Positions 52,216 through 61,982 of a stretch of 64,000 nucleotides of DNA are shown one piece after another. Position 1 is the first letter of the stretch; each line of letters opens with the position of its first letter. The DNA is from Pseudorasbora parva (Eukaryota > Chordata > Actinopteri > Cypriniformes > Gobionidae): NCBI RefSeq assembly GCF_024679245.1, contig NC_090179.1, positions 9,854,827-9,918,826 on the forward strand, written 5' to 3'. A program made the position numbers and the translations under genes. Below the pieces are notes generated by a model. The model did no database searches and was not told where the DNA came from. It worked only from the letters and a program-made list of their open reading frames with translations.

Positions 52216-53100
52216 CTCGGATTGAGCCCTGTCTATGGTGAGTTTCCAGACCAAACATCTTGATGTGGCTCTGGATTGTCATGCTAACATTTTTATATAA
52301 AAATGCCAAAATTACTGTATTGTTTTTAAGGGATGTTAGACTGCATTTTAAACGTTTATTGTAATATTAAACGCTACCATTTTAAACGTTTATTGTTGCA
52401 TAGTGAATATGCAGAATGGAAATGATTAGGAAGATTGGTATAATAGTAACCTGAATGTAGATTTAAAATTCTCACAGGTTGAGGAACATTTGCATTACCA
52501 CAAGCTTCAATATCTTATGATTTAGGATCTCATTATAATGGTTGTCAATGTTTTTCTGAGTCACATAGCAAACTGATTCACAAACAGCTATTTCATCCTC
52601 AGATGTTTTGGTAACTGCAGGTTCACATTGCATGATCAGCTGTCCGTCATGTTTTCCCACACACACTGCTGAAACAAAAACGCAGTTGCGCTTTATTAAA
52701 GAATAGACATGGATCTGGAGAGACGGAGTCAGAAACTGACAGCTTTAAATCAGATACAGGTGCTTACACTTCCTGCTCTGCCAAGTTCTTTCCTGTTCAC
52801 CTTCCTATGCCTCTGTGCAGGAAGACCCTTTTCTTCTAAAATAACCTATGCCCGTGATATTCACCCCTTAACTGTTTCCAACACTGAACAGAAGGTTGAA
52901 ATTTTGCATGTTTTCATTTTTTTTTTCTGCTTAGTGAAGCAAAGAAATGTGTGTGGTTAACATTTTTATCTCGAGCTGTCAATAATCGATTGTAATCTGA
53001 CTTAACCAGTTCTTTATTCAGAACGCTATGCATCACATTTTTATCTCTGCAAACTCATGGTCATTTAGTTTTTTTTAGAGCAAAAGTGTGTCAGAACCAG
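52216..53100. other. Gene-free stretch
   Basis: An inverted pair of aaacgtttattgt segments near 52349-52396 is the only structure noticed. An 83-codon frame at 52709-52960 is not recognised. Confidence 0.45.
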
Positions 53101-53865
53101 CTTATAGACAGGGTTGGGAGGTTACTTTTAAAATGTATTTCACTACAAAATACATGCTTTGTAATGTATTTTATTTAATTGGATTAAATTGGATTACACA
53201 AGTTTTGTAACTGTAGAATACTTTACAAATAAGGCATGTAACATAAAGGGATCACCAAACTTGTTTTTTCTCTGCATATCATTTTAAACACCTGTTTTAC
53301 ACAATATTTTTTAAAGAAAAGAAAAAAAAGCAATCTTAAATTTTTTTAAAATAAAATAATGATGCTCAAAAAGGCAACATTAAAATCTGGATTGCACTGA
53401 AAAAAATGATTTGTTGGCTCAACATCCATTACTTATAAAGATAAATAGATTAAACTCCAAAATATATATATTTATAACATTTCAAGCTCTACTTAACATA
53501 TTCTAACATATGCAACACAAAAATGTAAATCAAAAGGGGAACATAAGTGTATGCATAAAGTAAACAAAAAAAGTAAGTGCCATCAACTAGCACTACAACT
53601 AGGTTAAATTTAAGTAACGCCCACATAACATTTGACCTATTTGTGAGCTGCGTGATTTTCAAATATGAATGTTGAGTGTGTTGTACTAAATGCATGTTCA
53701 CACTGTTAAATCCAACAGCTGTTGTTAATGTTGCCTTTGGCTTGGCTTGCTCAGTTGGGGACACTAAAATTATGATCAAAGTTATTCAACTAGTTATACA
53801 GATAAAATTTATGATTTAGGTTTTAATTAATTCTTTAAACTATAATACTGATCTGCCAACATTGT

Positions 53866-54030
53866 CGCTATATGATAAATGAAAATAAGCTGATAACGTC
53901 ACTGTTTTCTCCAGAAGGACTGTACAGCCAAATCTAATTTTGTTGCAATATTATCCTGTTTGACACTGTGAAGCTGCTTTGACACAATCGTGATTGTAAA
54001 AGCGCTATATACATAAAGTTGATTGATTGA
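53866..54030 (+). mobile_element. SINE/LINE 3' tail fragment
   Basis: Matches 12045-12195 almost throughout (ggactgtacagccaaat, aagctgctttgacacaatcg, aaaagcgctatatacataaa). It ends in a (gatt)n-like tail. Confidence 0.6.
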
Positions 54031-54535
54031 TTGTTACTAAGACTTTTTAGTAAACTTTACTTAATGTCCAATAATTAGATTTTACTTAAAACAATTTAGT
54101 AATCTGAACTGTTTGAATGCTATGCCTTTGTTACTTAGAAAACCCAAGTAAACATTACATGACTGGTTTGAGTATAATTTTGCCAAAGGAAAAAACTCAC
54201 AAAAAAAAAAAAAAAACAGGTGGGCGGGGAAAAGGTTGAGGCGGGGCAATTCTTAATAGCCTTTTCACTCATTTCCTCCACTTCTGCAGTCATCGTTCTT
54301 CTTAGTTGCATTCACTCATTTTCCAGTCATCTTGAATGTTATTAAAAATAGAACTAAATACTTTGGGAAAGCGTCACATAAAGCAGACTTCATAAATTTA
54401 TGTTGATTTCCTAAAATTTCTCACCATTATGGTGATCGGTGTTCCCTTTGGTTGGGCACTTGGAACTTAATTTGTATTACTATAAATCTCTTCCTATTGT
54501 TGCAGTTATCTGATTTCAAAGGAAGGGAAGTAATA

Positions 54536-54539
<4 letters not shown>

Positions 54540-54611
<72 letters not shown>
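54540..54611. repeat. (AT)n microsatellite
   Basis: About 36 TA units followed by a short CA run. Confidence 0.97.
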
Positions 54612-54623
<12 letters not shown>

Positions 54624-54992
54624 TACATCTACACATATATATAAAAAATGTAAGACCAAATAATGATGTTTTAACATTTTATTGCTAACACTTTTGACAA
54701 ATTTTTAATTGTGTTGATTTAATGCCTCTATATTTGTGACAATATCCAACAATTGACCATGCTTGAGTCACACACAGACTTCAACATTCAGCATGCAAAA
54801 CACAACAATGGTAACATTTTTTTTTACACTTAATAAGTTCATTTGCTTTCATTATTGGGGTTATACTGACAAAAGACAGCAAATAAAATGGTAAAATAAA
54901 GCCAAAAATAATAAAACAGAGTTACGATTGCCCTGTGATTAATTTATTCATGCTGCAATGCATTCTGGGACTACACTTCCTCAGCTCACAGA

Positions 54993-55402
54993 CACACTGG
55001 TAAAAACGATGTGTTGGGTTTACTTAAAACATATATGCACCATTTTTGCATCATACTTTTTAAGTAAACCCAACTTGGAATAATTTTATTTAAAATTAAC
55101 AAAAAAACTTTTTTTATATGTACTTAAATATTTGAGTTCACTCAACATGCTTTACTTAAAAGTATATATACACGATAGAATCTACTAAGTAATGTTAAGT
55201 TAACACAACTTGCACATACTTGCTTGTTACATTTTAAGTAAAGCATGTTGAGTGAACTCAAATATTTAAGTACATATAAAAAAGTTTTTCTTGTTAATTT
55301 TAAATAAAATTATTCCAAGTTGGGTTTACTTAAAAAGTATGATGCAAAAATGGTGCAAATATTTTTTAAGTAAACCCAACACATCATTTTTACCAGTGTG
55401 TG
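54993..55402. mobile_element. Palindromic MITE of about 410 bp
   Basis: The left arm starts cacactggtaaaaacgatgt and then gttgggtttacttaaaa. The right arm ends acatcatttttaccagtgtg, its near-perfect inverse, and the inner parts (agcatgttgagtgaactcaa and its inverse) pair too. It is nested in the 53109-56611 hAT element. Confidence 0.85.
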
Positions 55403-55930
55403 TAAACGTTTTGAATTGGATGAACAGGTTCAATTGTACTGTATTTTCTTTTGGGAAACAGTTATTAGCGTCTCTAGGGCAGAATACTAAATGAATAAAC
55501 ACAGTCTTTAAACAAAATTAACAAAAATGTACACATCATCCTGTTCAAAAGTTTCACCCCCTGCAATTAATTGTTTTTGTTTCATGGAAACTTTCAATTC
55601 CATGTTATAAAATGCGCCTTGTGAGATACAAAGAAAAAAGTTGCTATTCTGAGCAAAAAAAACATCCATCCTTTTCCCCAGTTCATTTGACATTATAATT
55701 GTTTGTTTATACCTCACACTTCTCTGAAAAGAAGTCTGAATTGTGAGGGGGGGAAATGACCTAAACAAATGACTTTACATGAAAAATGAAAACATTTGTG
55801 GATCATCCAGGTAAAGACAGTCAGTTAAGATTCATGTATTTTTGTCTAAATTCAGTCATTTTGTCCTGTTAAATATATGTAAACATCTATTATGTGAAAT
55901 AGCTTATTCAGGACAGTACTACAGCAACCA

Positions 55931-56244
55931 GCCGGATCTCACGAAAAATGCGTATAAATAGTACAAGTGTGTAATGTCGTGGAATGTATACGCCAAAACT
56001 CATTTTGGCGTGCATATGATACACTGTTTTTCGCGTGCATATGATACGCACTTTATGGCGTATTATACATGCGAACCCCCCACCCCACTACCCTAAACCT
56101 ACCCAAGAGAGCGTGTCTATGCCATAAAGTGCGTATTATATGCACGCGAAAAACAGCTTATCATATGCACGCCAAAATGAGTTTTGGCGTATACATTCCA
56201 CGACATTGCACACTCGTACTATTTATACGCATTTATGTGTGATC
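55931..56244. mobile_element. Palindromic MITE, copy 2
   Basis: A full copy of the 35536-35808 family: atgcgtataaatagtacaag at one end, gtactatttatacgcattta at the other, with atacgccaaaactcattttg and its inverse inside and a C-rich spacer (aaccccccaccccactaccc). Confidence 0.8.
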
Positions 56245-56989
56245 ATTTTTACGATTTTATAGATTTTAATAGATTTTTTTTATGATCCAAGATCCCTCTT
56301 ATTTGGTGAAATTATTACATTTTTGCATATTCTGCTAGAGGTATGAAACTTATGAGTAGAAATGTGTCTTAGGACGCTTTTGCAAACTCTGTCTCTGTCA
56401 GAGTCAGAGAAGCATCAATTGCTGTCTACATGAAATGCCTGTTACAGTCTATATTTATATTTAAATTAAATAAAAATTCAAAGTAATCACTTTGGTAATC
56501 TAAAACATTTCGGATGTAACTGCAATTTGATTACCACCCATTTAAAATGTAACTGTAAAGAAATATAGTCACTAAAAACACAACTAGTTACTTCATCACT
56601 CCCCAACCCTGCTTAAAGAACCAAACTTTTGACTATCAGAATAAAGTGTGGCTAGCATTTTGCCACACCACCCACAGGTTAAGTCATGCTGGCTGACAAT
56701 TCTTCTGAATTAAAAAAAAATGATGATAAAGATTTTTGAGTCTGTGTGAAAGCAGACTCCCCCTTTCACTCTATCAGATTGTTGACATGTTCAGACACAC
56801 ACTGTCTGTCAATATTTGTGTGTTTGTGACACTGAACATCCAGCTATCATTTGCTTATCCTTCACTGTGTTCTCAGGTCAAGCTGCTACTGAAAGAGTGG
56901 AAAAGCTGAAAAAAGTTGCTAAAAATATTTAACGCCATTTTGGAGGCTGGTCTATGCATATGGTTTGAAGAAATTATAACTAACAATTC

Positions 56990-57229
56990 ACTGCCTGAAA
57001 AAAAGTACATTGCTGTCATGGGGCGGTACCCTGGTACAAAACCAGAAATAAAGACAGAAATAGTACTTAGTTAAAGTACTAATACTCACTCTTAAAGTAC
57101 TGATATGTACCTTTTAAGGTACTAATATGTACAATTTAGGGGTGAGTACGAAACAAAGATGTACCTTTTCACTTTTGTTAGTGTACCGCCCCAGTGACAG
57201 AACTGTACCTTTTTTTCCTGACAGTGTAT
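56990..57229. mobile_element. MITE with gaaaaaaagtac ends
   Basis: The left end cactgcctgaaaaaaagtac and the right end gtacctttttttcctgacag are inverted repeats. GGTAC-rich interior as in the 18961-20400 cluster. Confidence 0.65.
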
Positions 57230-57267
57230 ATTGAAAATGTTCAATGTGTTGTGTATATTGAATAAAT

Positions 57268-58507
57268 TACAGTTTTTATCAATTGCTAAAACACTATTTC
57301 TGAAACCTTGCTCCATTTTCTGAAACCATTAAACACAAAACCTCCTCTTCAAGCACTATTCACAAAACCTCTGACTTCTCTTGCAAAATGAAACTTTCGC
57401 CTCAAAACAGTTTTACCTGTGTACCTGTGTTACACTGCTCTCAAATCATAAACAAAGTGATCAAAATGATAAACACTATCAAGCAATCAGTAAACAATAC
57501 AGCAAAAAATAGAAAACACATTGTTCAAAACATAGTTCTCAGGCTAATTTTGTACATTTTTAATCTGAAAACAAATTTCATATTTTTCTGTCATTGTCTT
57601 GTGATGAATGAAAACATGTTTCATCATAGTAGCTCAAAATTGATCAGAAATTATTACTATTCTGCTTTGCTTTGCTTTGCAATTTTTTGTTCTTCCTCTT
57701 GCTTGTAGCCCTATTTTTACCAACTCATTCTCATGAAATGCATATACATCACAAATTGTATTTATTGTGCGATTTATACGGCACAATTATTTTCTACGTG
57801 CATATGATTTGCATTGTCACCCCATTGGGTAGGTTGAGTTGTTTGGAGTACGTGCACATAACACAATATAAAGGACATATCATATGCACACGAAAACTGC
57901 ATGCGTAACATATGCACATAAAAACTCATTTTGGCATATAAATCGCACAATAATACAATTTGTGCTATAGATATGCATTTTCATTAGATTAGGCTGATTT
58001 TTACAGTACTGTACTCTGCATCTCACAAACTCGTTCTTTGTTGATATGAACCAGCAACCAGTCAAAATCTATTGAGCAGTCAGTAGCCTACTGTAAACAA
58101 ATGGAAAGCAACTAGTTCAGGGCAATATGATTTGTTAATTGTACAGTATACAGCCTACAATGCACTGTACTTATATTGGTTGTGTCATTATTTGAAACAG
58201 GTTAAATCAGTTTTGAGTGGTTGTGTTCAATCAATGACATTGTGTTCTCCATTTGAATTTGATTGTTGCCACTTGTGTTAACCCGTATGAATGGCATGTG
58301 CATTAGAGAGCGGTATGTGTCTTGACAATGAGAATGTGTTTAGAGTTTTGCTGAAAAGTCTAAGTGAGATCTGCAAATTGTGTTTCATGATGTGAAATGG
58401 TTTAAGGTATTGACAACAGACTGCACAATTAGCTAAATGAGTTCAGGCAACTGAGAAATTTGTTCAGCCGATGGGTTTTAGTGTTTTAGCAATTGAGAAA
58501 AACTGTA
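57268..58507. mobile_element. Tc1/mariner-like MITE, 1236 bp, forward copy
   Basis: Ends read cagtttttatcaattgctaa and, reverse complemented, cagtttttctcaattgctaa, and both are flanked by TA (57268-57269, 58506-58507), the target of Tc1/mariner transposons. Nested at about 57715-58000 is a diverged palindromic MITE of the 35536 family. No transposase. Confidence 0.8.
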
Positions 58508-58515
58508 AATACATT

Positions 58516-58632
58516 TTCATTATTTGGAATATATTTTTTATTACTGCAGTGTCAAACTGCAGTAATGGAAATATATTCCAAATAATGAAAATTTTGCATG
58601 TGTGCTTTCCGTTTCGTTTAAAATAAACGAAA
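58516..58632. repeat. Two adjacent hairpins
   Basis: The first pairs cattatttggaatatatttt and ttactgcagt with actgcagtaa and tatattccaaataatgaaaa around a 5-base gtcaa loop. The second, about 58609-58631, pairs gtttcgttta with taaacgaaac around 3 bases. Confidence 0.8.
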
Positions 58633-58840
58633 CACACTTTAGTGTGGGTGCTGTTTCAACACAATCTCACAGGAAACTATTTTACGAGATGATGAACAAC
58701 TCGTGTTCATGCCAATTTCGCTGTGTTTCTTACTTCATATTTTGTGAACTCTGCCTAGCGAATTTGCATTAAATGTGTGACCAATAGAACATTGACATGT
58801 TGTGACGACCCTTTATAGCTGAATTAAAAGAATGCAAACT

Positions 58841-59214
58841 TTAAAGGGTTAGTTCACCCAAAAAATGAAAATTCTGTCATTAATTCCTCTCCCTCATGTC
58901 ATTCCAAAATGGTAAGACCTTCTTTCATCTTCAGAACACAAATAAAGATATTTTTGATGAAATCCGAGAGCTTTCTGTCCCTCCATTGACAGTGATGCAA
59001 CTACCACTTTCAAGCCCCAGAAAGTTAGTAAAGACATGATTAAAGTAATCCATGTGACTCCAGTGGTTTAGCCTCAATTGTATGAAGCCACACAAGCTTT
59101 GTGTGCGTCCATCTCCAACACTGGAAGATGAACGAAGGTTTTACTGGTTTGGCTGACATAAGGGTCAGTAATTAATGACAGAATTTTAATTTTTGGGAGA
59201 ATAATCCGTTTAAA
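58841..59214. mobile_element. Nonautonomous element with ttagttcaccca end
   Basis: The left end ttaaagggttagttcaccc, then aaaatgaaaattctgtcat, is inverted at the right end as atgacagaattttaattttt, then ccgtttaaa. Common fish dispersed type, no coding. Confidence 0.7.
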
Positions 59215-59265
59215 TCTGCAGAATTGTAACACTGAACACTCTTAAAGTTTGAATAATAATACTAA

Positions 59266-59832
59266 TATTTCATCACATTTATATAGCGCTTTTCTAGACA
59301 CCCAAAGCGCTTTACATATAGAAGGGGGGAATCTCCTCAGCCTCCACCAATGTGCAGCATCCACCTGGATGATGCGACGGCAGCCATTTTGTGCCAGAAC
59401 GCTCACCACACACCAGCTGATTGGTGGAGAGGAGACAGAGTGATTAAGCCAATCAGGATACGGGGATTATTAGGAGGCCATGATGGACAGGGGCCAATGG
59501 GCAAATTTGGCCAGGATGCTGGGGTTACACCCCTACTCTTTATCGAAGGACATCCTGGGATTTTTAACGACCACAGAGAGTTGGGACCTTGGTTTAAAGT
59601 CTCATCCGAAGGACGGTGCTCATTGACAGTATAGTGTCCCCATCATTATAATGGGGCATTAGGACCCACACAGACCACAGGGTGAGCACCCCTTGCTGGC
59701 CTCACTAACACCTCTACCAGCAGCAACCTGGTTTTTCCATTTGGTCTCCCATCCAGGTACTGACCAGGCTCAGCCCTGCTTAGCTTCAGTGGGAAACCAG
59801 TCTTGGGCTACAGGGTGATATGGCTGCTGGCA
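59266..59832 (-). mobile_element. SINE3-type element (5S rRNA-derived SINE)
   Basis: On the minus strand the first 100 bp (59832-59733) resembles 5S rRNA, with recognisable pieces of the internal promoter: gaagctaagcagggctgagc, then ggtcagtacctggatgggag and acc. A nonribosomal body follows, and the 3' tail (59310-59270) reads agcgctttgggtgtctag then aaagcgctatataaatgtga, the LINE-type tail. This is the layout of SINE3 elements described in zebrafish. The 94-codon plus-strand frame inside is an artefact. Confidence 0.88.
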
Positions 59833-60247
59833 TATTCCCTCTCATGCAGTGTGCAATGGAGCTGTTTGTGAATGTACACATTCTGCAAAGTTGTAAAGTC
59901 AAAAGTGCACGATAAATAAAGTTAAACAAGTCGTCTAAGCCTGCGAACAACTTGACCCTCAAGCGTAATTTTACAGGAGACTGCTTCTCCAATCTCGGAG
60001 TTCAACACAAGATTCGCAAAACGCTTGCTCTTAAAAGATGGGACAGTTCCCCAATTATTTGGACCAGCGTTCTCCTTAGAATCCCAAGTATATGAATAAT
60101 TATGATGTGTATATTTTCTACCGGGTGTTTAAAATACATGGTTTCGTGTTTTATATTCTGTACGTCTCCAGGTAACTCACACTATTACTGTCTTACTGAA
60201 ATACTGCTCATCAGCTGTGGGCCACTATTACCTAAAACTGTGTCTAT
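59833..60247. other. Gene-free spacer
   Basis: No exon, RNA gene or clear transposon end seen between the SINE and the reverse MITE copy. Confidence 0.5.
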
Positions 60248-61379
60248 TACAGTTTTTCTCAATTGCTAAAACACTAAAACCCATCGGCTGAACAAATTTC
60301 TCAGTTGCCTGAACTCATTTAGCTAATTGTGCAGTCTGTTCTCAATACCTTAAACCATTTCACATCATAAAACACAATTTGCAGATCTCACTTAGACTTT
60401 TCAGCAAAACTCTAAACACATTCTCATTGTCAAGACACATACCGCTCTCTAATGCACATGCCATTCATACGGGTTAACACAAGTGGCAACAATCAAATAC
60501 AAATAGAGAACACAATGTCATTTAATGAACACAACCACTCAAAACTGTTTTAACCTGTTTCAAATGATGAGACAACCAATATAAGTACAGTGCATTGTAG
60601 GCTGTATACTGTACAATTAACACATTTTATTGCCCTGAACATGTTGCTTTCCATTTGTTTACAGTACTGACTGCTCAATAGATTTTTTCATATCAACAAA
60701 GAACGAGTTAGTGAGATGCAGAGTACAGTACTGTAAAAATCAGCCAAATCTAATGAAAATGCATATCTATAGCACAAATTGTATTTATCTTGCGATTTAT
60801 GTGCCAAAATGAGTTTTTATGAGCATATGTTACGCAGTTTTCGTGTGCATATGATATGTACTTTATATTGTGTTATGTGCACGTACTCCAAACAACTCAA
60901 CCTACCCAATGGGGTGACAATGCAAATCATATGCACATTAAAAATAATTGTGCCGTATAAATCGCACAAAAAATACAATTTGTGATGTATATGCATTTCA
61001 TGAGAATGAGTTGGTAAAAATAGGGCTACAAGCAAGAGGAAGAACAAAAAATTGCAAAGCAAAGCAAAGCAGAATAGTAATAATTTCTGATCAATTTTGA
61101 GCTACTATGATGAAACATGTTTTCATTCATCACAAGACAACGACAGAAAAATATGAAATTTGTTTTAAGATTAAAAATTTACTTCTGCCTGAGAACTGTT
61201 TTGAACAATGTGTTTTCTATTTTTTGCTGTCTTTTGATTTTGAACACAGGTAAAACTGTTTTGAAGCGAAAGTTTCATTTTGCAAGAGAAGTCAGAGGTT
61301 TTGTGAATAGTGCTTGAAGAGGAGGTTTTGTGTTTAATGGTTTCAGAAAATGGAGCAAGGTTTCAGAAATAGTGTTTTA
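60248..61379. mobile_element. Tc1/mariner-like MITE, inverted copy, truncated
   Basis: An inverted copy of 57270-58505. It starts at TA (60248-60249) with cagtttttctcaattgctaa and ends at 61379 in agtgttttag, lacking about the last 18 bp of the terminal repeat. It also lacks about 75 bp matching 57420-57520. It contains the same nested palindromic MITE (about 60760-61010). Confidence 0.8.
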
Positions 61380-61608
61380 GTCTGTTGTCTGTTGTTCTTA
61401 CTAAGAAAAGATAAAGGATGGAGCAAGATTTGTTTAGCAAACCTTACATCAGTCATTCATGCTAGAGCTCGGCTATTATTATTGATACAGTTTCCGCATG
61501 TGCACCTCAATAAATTAGAAATATACACATGGGTTTGTTGATGAACGTACACTTGTTAAATGGCTCATGAATTAAGAAATTAACTTTCCCTTGAACCTTT
61601 GATATATG

Positions 61609-61982
61609 TGTCACGTTACAAACACAAAGGAAATGGTGCGAGGACTCAAGTGCAAGGAAAGGTGATTTATTTACAACATAAAACATAAACTCAAAACAAA
61701 ACCCTTGAGGGGGCAAAATACATAATCAAACATAACTCAAAACATACCAACTGGGAAATCACAGGGAACGAGAGACGAAGACATAACAACGATCTGACCA
61801 AGACTGACAAACTCCAGGAGCTCATAAAAGAAACAAATGAGGCAGGGAACGAGGGAACACAGGTGGGAGAAATCAAACACTAATTAGATAACAAGGGGGG
61901 AGGGATCAGACAATGACAGAAGCACAAATGGCCATACTTACAAAACCCACATGTGCATACAAGACAGGATAGGCATGTGACA
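61609..61982 (-). repeat. Probable 3' LTR of a second LTR element
   Basis: 374 bp beginning TGTCACG and ending GTGACA, so TG...CA on either strand. On the minus strand the purine stretch aaggagggggtaa directly precedes TGTCACATG, as a polypurine tract would, and AATAAA appears late in the LTR (plus-strand tttatt near 61667). The partner LTR must lie beyond the right edge, so this is unconfirmed. Confidence 0.6.

Larger units (their letters stand above)
53101..56619. mobile_element. 3.5-kb hAT-type element with nested MITEs
   Basis: Ends read cagggttgggaggttac and, reverse complemented, cagggttggggagtgatg. Flanking 8-mers CTTATAGA (53101-53108) and CTTAAAGA (56612-56619) agree at 7 of 8 positions, the target size of hAT elements. 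The smaller element at 11696-12488 has the same two ends. The interior holds a LINE/SINE tail, an (AT)n tract and two palindromic MITEs, which accounts for much of its length. No transposase frame remains. Confidence 0.75.

Noticed and set aside
59350..59634. 94-codon plus-strand frame
   Set aside because: Lies inside the SINE3-type element on its antisense strand; not a gene.
59733..59832. Functional 5S rRNA gene
   Set aside because: Only the internal-promoter part resembles 5S; it is diverged and fused to a SINE body and LINE-type tail.
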